Below, one piece after another: positions 24,080-32,428 of a stretch of DNA of 64,000 nt; position 1 is the stretch's first letter; every line of letters begins with the position of its first letter. The translations under genes and the position numbers were made by a program. The notes beneath the pieces are model-generated. The model was not told the DNA's origin. It saw only the letters and a program-made list of their open reading frames with translations, and ran no database searches. The DNA comes from an uncultured Fibrobacter sp. (GTDB lineage: Bacteria; Fibrobacterota; Fibrobacteria; Fibrobacterales; Fibrobacteraceae). The DNA lies in contig NZ_CAMVDO010000013.1 of assembly GCF_947166265.1 (NCBI RefSeq), forward strand, positions 1 through 64,000, read 5' to 3'.

Positions 24080-24700
24080 TTACGTTTTCTTTAGTACCAC
24101 AGATGAATTTTTAAAACGAGTACGATTAGAAGCATTAGCCTTCATTTTAGCTTCAAAATATTCAAATCCAATTCCTGTTGAATCATCTGTAGATTCATTA
24201 TTTTCTACAGTCAGGGGAATGTCTTTTTCGCTAATTTCTTTTATCTGTTTTGTTAGAGATCCCTTCAAAAAACCGTCAATGAAGAATTCTTCAACCTTAT
24301 CGCACCCTACTTTTTCTATTGCAAATTTTTGGACTTTCTTTTCTATTAAAAATTTTAAAATAATACTAGAATCAGTCACAATTTGCAACAGCGATTTTTC
24401 AATATCTTCAGCATCAATATTATAAGTCCAATGACAATCCCTTTCTATTTTGGAAAAAACAGTCTTCGTTTTTGCTAAAAAAGAAATAGACAGGGTATCA
24501 CTTGAAAGAAGCGATTCCCGTTTTCGAAATTTCTTCCAAAATTCCTTTTGGTCAGTCCAAAAAGCATCTTCTTCAACAGAAGACTCCCCATGGAATTTGA
24601 CTAAATCCATACATGAAGAACCTTGGCTTAAATTAACAACAAAAAGTCGCTTCTGCCAAAACACGAAAACATAGGATCTGTCATTGGACGTATCAATCAT
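24080..24700 (-). CDS. Uncharacterised protein of the Hsp70/HerA operon
   Basis: A 206-residue mixed alpha/beta protein without signal peptide or membrane segment. The N-terminal third has strand-like patches (SYVFVFWQKRLFVVNLSQGSS); the rest is charged and helical. No family is recognised. It begins 2 nt after the stop of the glycine-rich protein gene (GAAGG upstream), so the products are expected in comparable amounts; a cognate chaperone or immunity role for the membrane protein is possible. Base composition is AT-rich like the other island genes. Confidence 0.6.
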   Translation of the reverse strand: MIDTSNDRSYVFVFWQKRLFVVNLSQGSSCMDLVKFHGESSVEEDAFWTDQKEFWKKFRKRESLLSSDTLSISFLAKTKTVFSKIERDCHWTYNIDAEDIEKSLLQIVTDSSIILKFLIEKKVQKFAIEKVGCDKVEEFFIDGFLKGSLTKQIKEISEKDIPLTVENNESTDDSTGIGFEYFEAKMKANASNRTRFKNSSVVLKKT

Positions 24701-24702
24701 TT

Positions 24703-25491
24703 TTATTTACCTTCTCTTTTGTCATCTTCCGCTTTACGCTCGACATCGGTCTTTTGGAACTCTGCCTTAATATCATCCATAATATTTGCAGATTTCTGAG
24801 GATCCAAATTTAAATCTGAGAAAAATCCCTTGAGTTCCTTTCCAGTCTTTACAAAGTCAATATTACCTTTCCCCGCAAAATATTCATAAACTGCAGTTAA
24901 ATCAGACCATCCATTAGCCTTCAAGTTTTTCAAGAAATCAGCAAAATTAGGCGCCGTCATATAAGGAGCCGCACGTTTAATTAAACCTAAGGCATTAATC
25001 CCTTTTACCCCAAGATCCAATCCAACCTTTTCTGAAATGGCATTTCCTGTAATAGTGGCTCCAACTGCAGCATAGGCATATTGTTTAACAGGATTTTCCT
25101 TCATTTCGGCTTCCGCTTTTTTACGGTCATACTCAATATCATTTTTCAAATGATTGATGTACTCTTCGGTTGATTTGAAATCCTCCGGCTTTTTATCAGA
25201 TTGACAAGCTCTGCATCCCAAGTCATCCATATCTTCATCATCTTCTTTGGTAAAAAGTCCCATCACATTTCCAATGCCGCCTAGAACATCCGATATACTC
25301 AAGCTACCGAGCAATTTACCGCCAATAGAAGCAATGCCCGATGCCAAAGATTTGGCTCCAGCAACAAGGGTTCCGCCAATACTAGAAGCAAAACCTCCAA
25401 TGGCACTTGTTACAGCAGAAATGCCAGAACCAATAAAGCCCGCGACACATGAAAATGCAGCGCCAATACCAGCAAGTATTCCAAACAACAT
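24703..25491 (-). CDS. Glycine-zipper membrane protein, candidate effector
   Basis: A 262-residue protein whose first 80 residues are a long hydrophobic Gly/Ala/Ser stretch with many GxxxG/SxxxG steps (MLFGILAGIGAAFSCVAGF, then IGSGISAVTSAIGGFASSIG and further copies). This is the kind of sequence found in pore-forming or membrane-inserting domains. An acidic linker with CRACQSDKK (about 93-101) follows, then a helical soluble domain with a second Ala/Gly-rich patch (AYAAVGATITGNAISEKVG). There is no cleavable signal. AAGGAG precedes the ATG at 25491. Its place beside Hsp70-, GrpE- and HerA-like proteins suggests an aggregation-prone effector that needs chaperoning. Function is inferred from composition only. 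Confidence 0.6.
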   Translation of the reverse strand: MLFGILAGIGAAFSCVAGFIGSGISAVTSAIGGFASSIGGTLVAGAKSLASGIASIGGKLLGSLSISDVLGGIGNVMGLFTKEDDEDMDDLGCRACQSDKKPEDFKSTEEYINHLKNDIEYDRKKAEAEMKENPVKQYAYAAVGATITGNAISEKVGLDLGVKGINALGLIKRAAPYMTAPNFADFLKNLKANGWSDLTAVYEYFAGKGNIDFVKTGKELKGFFSDLNLDPQKSANIMDDIKAEFQKTDVERKAEDDKREGK

Positions 25492-25511
25492 AATGATTCT
25501 CCTTTTTTTTG

Positions 25512-28500
25512 TTAGTTGTTAAAGCCCATAAAAAGATCACTTCTTAAATCTTTTAGCAGGCCGTTGTTGAAAATTTCAATGAAAGACTGTTTTCGTTCCT
25601 CCGAATACTTCGAATTCTCTTTACTAGAGTACAATAAGCGGTCCAAATATGAACTCAAGTATTCCAATGCTAAACCATTATTCACCAACAATTCAATTGT
25701 GATCAATAATTCTTTTTCTTCATCGCGTCCCTCTTTATGATATCTAGAGCCTCCAACATAATTTACAAATTTTCTAGCAAAGTCAAGGCTTAAAATTTCT
25801 TTGGCAAAAAAATCCAAGGTGTTTGTCGAAACTTTTTTCCCTATTGAGGATTCTGCATAAAATTCAAGGCATGTTTTACGCAAAATCTCATCTGAATAGG
25901 GTTTGCGTCCAGTGTCATTATCTTCTTGGCGTTCAACCTTAATTTGCACAGGCTTATTCCAAGATCCAGATTTCCCTGTAGAGGTTGCATTTCCTGCATT
26001 TTGAGAAAACATAATGGCACGTCCTGTTTCAAGAGATGACAGGAAATTTTTCTGTTCGTCTTCCAAGGCCATCGTATTTCCAATAGCCTCCTTGTCATCT
26101 TGAGCAAAAAGACGGTGCACTATTTTAGTATTCGTATTCTTCAACACATCTGGTGTCAGTTTATTCGGAATCTGATCCGCAATAATGAAACACTCACCAT
26201 ATTTTCGAACCTCTGCAAGCATATCGGCAAAGATTTCTACGCTTTGCTTTCGATTCATACCATCACCAGGAGCCCACTTTGCAAGCAATCGGTGAGCTTC
26301 TTCAACAAGCGTAATATGCTTAAATCCACTAGAATCGCGATACTTTTGTTTAATAATCTCTCCTAATACAGAAAGAATCAACCCCATAATAAGAGCTTTT
26401 TCGCCTGGATTCCTGATGGGTTCAAGTTCCAAGACAACCTTTCTGTCAAGAAGTTTGTTAAAATCTATGGAACGTGGTGTATTAAGCATTTTTCCTTTAG
26501 CACCATGAGTGAGCGCCTGGAATCGTGCAACGATGGAGCCAATATATTCGTCTTTGAGGCGTTCATCAAATCCCTGCTCCCTTACAACTTCAGGGACCGC
26601 CGCAATGAAGTCATCAATCATCGGGAAGGAGCAAACTCCTTCTGCATAGGGATCGTCGTAATGGCTATTCGTGTCATCCTCTTCATTCCATCCCTTGGCC
26701 TTGTAAATTTTATAGATCGTAGCCTCTACAATTTGCGGAATCGCAGCTTCCATATCAAAAGATGCTTCAAAGCAGGCCTTAAGCATATCCACATGCGACG
26801 ACAGACTTTCGCCAGGCAGTAGCTCAAAAGGATTCAGTCTGAATGGAGCAACCCTATCATCGCCTAAAGTAAACACAAGTAAATCTTCATATTTTTGCTT
26901 TAGAATTCGATATTCCGTTTTGGCCGGTTCAATAACACAGAACGGCAATTTGCTTTCTATAAGCAGACGCTGACACGTTGTAGTTTTTCCGCTACCAGTT
27001 ACGCCCGTAACAAATACATGCTTGTCAAGGATATCTTTATCAAGATACACTTCCGTATCCAGGACATTGCCGCTTTGAACAAGCTTACCCATCAAAATAG
27101 ACGATTCACTTTTTAAAGGCGTGTTCAAACCAAATTCAACTTCAGCCCTAAGCGGAAGTCCCCGAACTTCTTTTTGCGGTAAACCAGCAATTAAGCTAAG
27201 TTCCCTAGCCGAATAACAATTGCCAATGCTATAGAATGGAGAACGAGAATACACCGCATATACAGACTGTTTATCTTTGCCTATCAAGGGTCTATTGGCA
27301 TGAGGTAATTGAAAATGCCTCATAGCATCAATGAGAGATTTATCATTAAGTTCCTTTACATTCTGTATTCGCAAAGGATTTTTGTTACCGCTTTCACCGG
27401 AATATAAAGCACAAATAGTGGATTTAAGTTCCTGCATCTGATCCGGTGTTTCCGTAAACAACAAAGCCGATGTCAAGAACAAGCCCTTACCTTTACTATA
27501 GTCAAGACGTGGCAAAAGAACTTCATCTAGATATTTTTGCAAATCAACCAAACGTTTATCCAGCCTTTCTATAGTGAAAGACGTAGATGTATTTGTAGAT
27601 GAACCTACATTCTCTGAAACTGATTCTGTCTTCCCAGAAGTTTTGTTAACTGTTTTACTTTCAGAAACGGTTGTTGATGTAGAAGATCCTCTTTGATCCG
27701 TATGGCTTGTTCCGCCGGACTCATTTGTGCTGTGTTTTCCCTGATTTGAAGACGTCCCTTTCCCTTCAGAGTGCGATTTTGTATCAGAATATCCTGTGTT
27801 AGAGCCATCTGTTTTAGATTTTGCGGAACTCGCACCTTCCGACGATGAGGAACTCGATCCATTTGTGGTCGTAACCCCCATAGTTTTACCATCAGAAAAA
27901 CTTCCCTGCTGAGACATTTTTGAAAATGTTGCCATTTCACTGTAAAGATCATAGACATCATTTTCAATATCTAATATTTCTGCATCCTTCAAAGGACGAG
28001 CAATCAGCATAAATGCAAAATTTTCATTCTGCATTACGTCAACAAGCCTGTTCACCGCTTGAAATTCTTCATCATCCTTATTAATTCCCGGAATACCTTG
28101 CATCAAGTGAATATTCTTGTACACCTTATCATTATTGAGCAAACTCAATATCTGTTTTTTTTCTTCAGGTTCAAGACTTTTTACGGAACTGCCTCTAAAA
28201 TTTCCTAAAATACTAGTTTTGAGAATACGGTCCGCGATATCACATAAAGCAACATCCGTTTTTTGGGAGTCATACAAATCAGATGCCACCCCAAAATAGA
28301 AAGACACGCCTTTTTGTCTATCACCTATTAAAAGGTAAATAAAGTTGATTCCTTCCATACGTAATGCGGAAACAACATTCTCAAGAGCTTCCTTACGTGG
28401 CGCAGTCTTTTCGTAGGTAACTTCTTCGATACGGAACAATTCAAAATTGCTCAGCAAATCTAGTTTTTTATCAATCGCCTTTACCGGAAGCGATTCATTG

Positions 28501-28556
28501 GGAACTATTCTTAAACACTTTAGCAAGTTATTGATTTTCGATTGATCTGCTAACAT
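25512..28556 (-). CDS. HerA/FtsK-like hexameric ATPase (DUF87 type) with a Ser/Thr-rich linker
   Basis: A 1014-residue P-loop ATPase. The N-terminal part (1-215) is a mixed alpha/beta domain containing IYLLIGDRQKGVSFYFGVASD, as in HerA-type proteins of secretion and conflict loci. Residues about 220-320 are a low-complexity Ser/Thr/Gly/Asn/Lys linker. The motor follows: Walker A GVTGSGKTTT near 520, Walker B TLVEEAHRLL near 745, and conserved DQIPNKLTPDVLKNTNTKIVHRL sensor/arginine region near 800. C-terminal helices (about 900-1014) may bind partners. HerA relatives pump DNA or protein as hexamers. AGGAG precedes the ATG; it lies 8 nt after the Hsp70-like gene. A DNA-translocating sensor/motor role is inferred. 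Confidence 0.75.
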   Translation of the reverse strand: MLADQSKINNLLKCLRIVPNESLPVKAIDKKLDLLSNFELFRIEEVTYEKTAPRKEALENVVSALRMEGINFIYLLIGDRQKGVSFYFGVASDLYDSQKTDVALCDIADRILKTSILGNFRGSSVKSLEPEEKKQILSLLNNDKVYKNIHLMQGIPGINKDDEEFQAVNRLVDVMQNENFAFMLIARPLKDAEILDIENDVYDLYSEMATFSKMSQQGSFSDGKTMGVTTTNGSSSSSSEGASSAKSKTDGSNTGYSDTKSHSEGKGTSSNQGKHSTNESGGTSHTDQRGSSTSTTVSESKTVNKTSGKTESVSENVGSSTNTSTSFTIERLDKRLVDLQKYLDEVLLPRLDYSKGKGLFLTSALLFTETPDQMQELKSTICALYSGESGNKNPLRIQNVKELNDKSLIDAMRHFQLPHANRPLIGKDKQSVYAVYSRSPFYSIGNCYSARELSLIAGLPQKEVRGLPLRAEVEFGLNTPLKSESSILMGKLVQSGNVLDTEVYLDKDILDKHVFVTGVTGSGKTTTCQRLLIESKLPFCVIEPAKTEYRILKQKYEDLLVFTLGDDRVAPFRLNPFELLPGESLSSHVDMLKACFEASFDMEAAIPQIVEATIYKIYKAKGWNEEDDTNSHYDDPYAEGVCSFPMIDDFIAAVPEVVREQGFDERLKDEYIGSIVARFQALTHGAKGKMLNTPRSIDFNKLLDRKVVLELEPIRNPGEKALIMGLILSVLGEIIKQKYRDSSGFKHITLVEEAHRLLAKWAPGDGMNRKQSVEIFADMLAEVRKYGECFIIADQIPNKLTPDVLKNTNTKIVHRLFAQDDKEAIGNTMALEDEQKNFLSSLETGRAIMFSQNAGNATSTGKSGSWNKPVQIKVERQEDNDTGRKPYSDEILRKTCLEFYAESSIGKKVSTNTLDFFAKEILSLDFARKFVNYVGGSRYHKEGRDEEKELLITIELLVNNGLALEYLSSYLDRLLYSSKENSKYSEERKQSFIEIFNNGLLKDLRSDLFMGFNN

Positions 28557-28564
28557 ATTTGCTC

Positions 28565-31531
28565 CTATCTTGACAAAATAATTTCTTTCCCGTTATTACA
28601 TTCGTTTTCAGACTTAGCAATAGCCCATTCCAATGTATGCGGATCTTTTGCACGGATGAAAAAGCCAGCTTCTTTATCTACGGCATTAAAACTGCATCGG
28701 ATTCTTTTAGTTTTAACAATATTCAATTTGTTAGTTATCGCAGACGGAGTGTCTGTATAATAAATTTCCATCGCATCATCATCCTCTTCAACATCCATAA
28801 ACCTATACCAAACACCTATTTCAAGCCGACCCGCATTCTGGTCAACATTCTTATCGTTGATAATTTGGAATTTATTCCTAGAGTTAAAACCAACATAGAA
28901 GGCAAAGAATTTTTCGCCGTTATCGTTATCAAGATTAAGATTTTCAACTTTAATTCGCCCACCTTTTCTAGACAACAAGAGACCAAAGGCGACACCAGTC
29001 TTTCCTGTGGGTCGTTCCATCTCATCCCTTGAATCCGCATAATCTGGATTCGATTCCTGCAATGTTTTGTAGAAATCTTCCGAGCCAATAGGCGGGAGAA
29101 TTCGGCACTCAATTGGTAAATCTTCTTTATGCTGTTCAAGATATTGATTAAAAAGTTCCTTGACGATTGGAGATTTTGAAGAATTACCAGCCAAAAGAAT
29201 GTTGAACGACTCCATCCTCATTTCTTTATCATTTCTCTTATAGAAGGCAGAATGGAATGCTGCAAAAAATTGTTGGACCCCCATATCAATTCTTGATTTC
29301 AAAATAGCCATGATTTCATTTCGATTGGCGTCCAGCCTAAAACCGGTAATCAATTCGCCTTTAGCATTGAGTAGGTTTACTTCCAACGACTCCTGATTGT
29401 CAAGAGAATTCTTCTCACCTTCAGTTTCAGTGCCTTCCCAAATAGGTCGCAACGCTTTCATTAAGTTCTTGATATTGTAAGCAGCTTCACATGAGTTATT
29501 ATCAATCAGCATTTCAGAACCCTGAAAATCATTGCACTCCGCAGGCTGCATAAAGGTAATTCCTTCTTTGCTAAGGATCTTTGCATTCTTTTTGAATATT
29601 TCAAAAGCCAGTAAGGCAAGCAAATTTTCCCCACCAAGATAGCGATCTCCCTGCGCTCCGTAATGGGTTATGATAAAATCATACCTTGGTTTTGTAGAGG
29701 TCTGCCATTCACCGAAATCAAAATCCGTTGTACCGCCACCGAAATCAAAGACTCCAAAATAAACTTTCTTACCATCTTCGGGAATAAAATTATATTCTCG
29801 CATAGCACATGCAGCATAAGCTGCCGGCTCGTTAATTTGCCCATTGACCCTAAATCGCTCCATCAACTCCTTTTTCTCAACAACCGCTGTAGGAAGTGAT
29901 TTCAGCAAGCCTCTTCTAAAGCTCTCCGTAATATGCTTTTGAACTGCAACTTCATAAGTTACAGGGAACGAAAGATAGTAATCCAAAAAAATTCCATTTC
30001 GCATATTGTTGATGTACAATCCCAAGTAATAAGCATATACTTCTATGGGATCAAAATCATTTTGCGAATCCAACTCTTTAAAAGGAGGCAATTCAATCTT
30101 TGTCTTTGACTTATCTATCAACACATATTTTTTATTGCTGGATGAATTACCGGCCCACTGCTTCAAATCTGAGAAAAAAGCAGTATATTCACCATTTGTT
30201 GTGCTTGCAAAAAAATCCTCATAAGCCTGATGTGAAATTTTCAAATCATTCCATTCCGTTTGAGGACGATTTCCAATGGCATAAGCATTCATAAACTGAT
30301 TGATTGAAATCAGTTCCATTGTAGTGGGATTTTCATAATGTTGCTTAGAAACCTCTTTTCTCAGTTCTCCCGTTCCAATTCGCATCGGAACAATGCGTTC
30401 GCTGTCAGATTGGAAAACAACAACCGTGCTTTTTGTGCCAAAATCAATCCCAACAACACCACTTTCATGAACATCTTGACACGGATTTCGAGCATACAAG
30501 CCGTCATATTGATCTTCCGCACCCCAAAGTTCCCAATGACCTCGGTTCGGATCCTTTACTAGCTTCTCGTCATAAGGTTCCAAGTCTGCACGATTTTTAT
30601 CGCAATTAAGAAGATCATCGAGAATATTTTCCGAATGTAGCTTCGATATAATTGTTTGTGAAGAAAAATCGGATATGTTATCTTTTATGGATTTGATTCG
30701 TTGTAATTGTTCATTTACGATTTTAAGAAGTTCTAACAGATCTTTTCTTGAGATTTTTTCTTCTTTATGATTTACTGAAATAAAGCAATCTAAAACATTT
30801 ACAAATAACTTCTGAATACCTTTGTCATAAAGGTATGAAATTTGAAGATTATGAGAACATATTGTATGCAATAAGCTCTGTACCGAATAAATTCTTTCTT
30901 TTAATTCGAAAGTCGGCCATTTGTATGATTCACTTGTATAGCTACTTCTATTTCTATTAATGCTATTTACGCCATAAACGTTATAGCAATCGTTGCTTCT
31001 TGTTGCAAAATATCGATCACCTTCTAAAACAGAATTATTACCCAAATTTAAGTTCTTTAAAAAGGAGGATAATGAGGAAAAATCTAATTTTTCAATATGA
31101 CTGTTTCTAGGTAGAGTCCATGAAAAGTCGGGGTCATTATATGGCGTAATAAGTTCTTGCTTGCTGATTCTGCCTGTGGGATCAAGAACGAATACATCTA
31201 AATCTTTACAGTAGACAACTCGGACATTTTCACTTATATTAAAAAGAATAAACGGTTTGTATTGTACTAAAAATTCAAGAACCTTTACCAATATTGAATG
31301 CCGTTGTTCATAGAATTCTTTTGTATCGGGCGCAGTTTGTTCATTCTCTTTGAGCGTTTGCAATGCACTTAGCAATATGGTTTCCGCATCCATAGTTTTC
31401 AATTCTTCTTCGTCCATCATTTGACTATCCTTTTTTTGATTTTGTTTATAATTCTGATTAATTTGATTAACAGTCTCTCTTACAATTGAGCCTACTATTC
31501 CACCAATTAGACCACTAGTGCTTTCAGACAT
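28565..31531 (-). CDS. Giant Hsp70/DnaK-like ATPase with a large N-terminal extension
   Basis: A 988-residue protein. Residues 1-30 include a glycine-rich hydrophobic stretch (GLIGGIVGSIV) that might touch a membrane. Residues 40-350 are a unique helical domain. The Hsp70/actin ATPase fold follows: phosphate-1 VGIDFGTKSTVVVF near 360, NEPAAYAA connect-type motif near 565, phosphate-2 FGVFDFGGGTTDFDF near 597, and adenosine motif LLAGNSSKSPIV near 780. A C-terminal beta-rich part (850-988) replaces a canonical DnaK substrate-binding domain. It overlaps the GrpE-like gene by 25 nt; AAGGGTGAAGT precedes the ATG. With a GrpE-like partner it is probably a dedicated chaperone machine of this operon, not housekeeping DnaK. 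Confidence 0.75.
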   Translation of the reverse strand: MSESTSGLIGGIVGSIVRETVNQINQNYKQNQKKDSQMMDEEELKTMDAETILLSALQTLKENEQTAPDTKEFYEQRHSILVKVLEFLVQYKPFILFNISENVRVVYCKDLDVFVLDPTGRISKQELITPYNDPDFSWTLPRNSHIEKLDFSSLSSFLKNLNLGNNSVLEGDRYFATRSNDCYNVYGVNSINRNRSSYTSESYKWPTFELKERIYSVQSLLHTICSHNLQISYLYDKGIQKLFVNVLDCFISVNHKEEKISRKDLLELLKIVNEQLQRIKSIKDNISDFSSQTIISKLHSENILDDLLNCDKNRADLEPYDEKLVKDPNRGHWELWGAEDQYDGLYARNPCQDVHESGVVGIDFGTKSTVVVFQSDSERIVPMRIGTGELRKEVSKQHYENPTTMELISINQFMNAYAIGNRPQTEWNDLKISHQAYEDFFASTTNGEYTAFFSDLKQWAGNSSSNKKYVLIDKSKTKIELPPFKELDSQNDFDPIEVYAYYLGLYINNMRNGIFLDYYLSFPVTYEVAVQKHITESFRRGLLKSLPTAVVEKKELMERFRVNGQINEPAAYAACAMREYNFIPEDGKKVYFGVFDFGGGTTDFDFGEWQTSTKPRYDFIITHYGAQGDRYLGGENLLALLAFEIFKKNAKILSKEGITFMQPAECNDFQGSEMLIDNNSCEAAYNIKNLMKALRPIWEGTETEGEKNSLDNQESLEVNLLNAKGELITGFRLDANRNEIMAILKSRIDMGVQQFFAAFHSAFYKRNDKEMRMESFNILLAGNSSKSPIVKELFNQYLEQHKEDLPIECRILPPIGSEDFYKTLQESNPDYADSRDEMERPTGKTGVAFGLLLSRKGGRIKVENLNLDNDNGEKFFAFYVGFNSRNKFQIINDKNVDQNAGRLEIGVWYRFMDVEEDDDAMEIYYTDTPSAITNKLNIVKTKRIRCSFNAVDKEAGFFIRAKDPHTLEWAIAKSENECNNGKEIILSR

Positions 31532-32205
31532 ACTTCACCCTTAAGCATTAACCCACAAGTCAAAACTCTTGTTACTTTCACACGGTTTTTCCCTTCGCAA
31601 TGAATATGTTTTTCGTCATCAAAAACTTCTCCTGGTTTAACTTTTAATTCCTTGGCTTTATCATTCATTCTCTCATAAATAGAGATAAAGTATTTTAAAA
31701 TTTTTCCCATTTTTTCCGCCAAATCAAATTCTTTTTTCGTTGTGTAGACACGAATCGTTTCAGCAAAATTCCTAATGCGGCTAAGATCTGTTCCACAAAC
31801 AATGAAATCTTCAAAATTATCACTTAATATGTTTCGCAAAGTCTTTTTGACCGTATCAGGCAAAGCCTGATAAGTTTGCTTTATTTCGATCAACCGTTCA
31901 AAAGGTTTTAAGGCATCTTCGGTTTCTTTAAGCTTCGCTTTCAAATCACGAACAGAATCGCTTACTTCTTTTTGCTGATTCTTACTTTCAGCAAGATCCT
32001 TTTGTAGAATTTCATTCTGCTTCTTGAGTTTCGAGCACTCCTCCTGAGCATTTTTCAATTTTTCATTACATTCCTTGATCTTTTTCGCATCATCCAAACA
32101 CTCTTCTTCATCGGAAGATTGTTCCAAAAGGCGTTGTACCTTTTTGCAGATTTTTGAATCTTTCAAAGTTTCTAAAAGCATATTCTCAAACTCTTCTTGT
32201 TCCAT
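31507..32205 (-). CDS. GrpE-like coiled-coil protein, putative exchange factor
   Basis: A 232-residue protein starting with ATG at 32205 after AAGGATC; an upstream in-frame ATG at 32241 lacks a ribosome-binding site. Residues 40-105 form a long charged coiled coil. A helical segment follows, and the last 40 residues (PGEVFDDEKHIHCEG, then VKVTRVLTCGLMLKGEVCLKALVV) follow the GrpE beta-domain pattern (FD..H, V..VL..GY....VLRPA.V). GrpE releases ADP from DnaK; adjacency to a divergent Hsp70-like ATPase strongly supports that role here. First gene of the six-gene operon. Confidence 0.65.
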   Translation of the reverse strand: MEQEEFENMLLETLKDSKICKKVQRLLEQSSDEEECLDDAKKIKECNEKLKNAQEECSKLKKQNEILQKDLAESKNQQKEVSDSVRDLKAKLKETEDALKPFERLIEIKQTYQALPDTVKKTLRNILSDNFEDFIVCGTDLSRIRNFAETIRVYTTKKEFDLAEKMGKILKYFISIYERMNDKAKELKVKPGEVFDDEKHIHCEGKNRVKVTRVLTCGLMLKGEVCLKALVV

Positions 32206-32231
32206 TTTTGATCCTTTTTTACTTATCAAAC

Positions 32232-32237
32232 AATATA
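32232..32237 (-). promoter_or_regulatory. -10-like element of the Hsp70/HerA operon
   Basis: Minus strand TATATT (32237-32232), about 27 nt before the ATG at 32205, in very AT-rich DNA; no convincing -35. The palindrome 32291-32305 lies about 55 nt upstream. Confidence 0.4.
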
Positions 32238-32290
32238 ACATATTTTTTCGTTACATTCTAAAAAAAATTCATTTTTTTTCGATCCTCGTT

Positions 32291-32305
32291 ATTCCAACTT
32301 GGAAT
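32291..32305. promoter_or_regulatory. Palindrome ATTCCAA-C-TTGGAAT in the divergent control region
   Basis: A perfect 7-bp dyad around a single C, between the divergent starts of the GrpE-like gene and FISUMP gene 2. It shares TTCCA/TGGAA half-sites with 32343-32359, so it may be an operator. Confidence 0.45.
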
Positions 32306-32342
32306 ACATCTTTTTAAGGCAAAGAGCCATTTTTCTATAAAA

Positions 32343-32359
32343 GTTCCACTTTCTGGAAC
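32343..32359. promoter_or_regulatory. Palindrome GTTCCA-N5-TGGAAC upstream of FISUMP gene 2
   Basis: Differs by one base from 23388-23404. It lies 18 nt before the -35 box of the FISUMP 2 promoter; no clean T-tract follows (TTGGATTTTTTG). Operator or terminator remnant. Confidence 0.5.
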
Positions 32360-32376
32360 TTGGATTTTTTGTGTAT

Positions 32377-32404
32377 TTGAATCCGGTCGTAGCCGAGGTA
32401 TATT
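32377..32404 (+). promoter_or_regulatory. Promoter of FISUMP gene 2
   Basis: TTGAAT (32377-32382), 16-nt spacer, TATATT (32399-32404); start near 32411, then AAAGGA before the ATG at 32429. Confidence 0.6.
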
Positions 32405-32428
32405 TATCCTCCCAACCAAAGGATTCTT

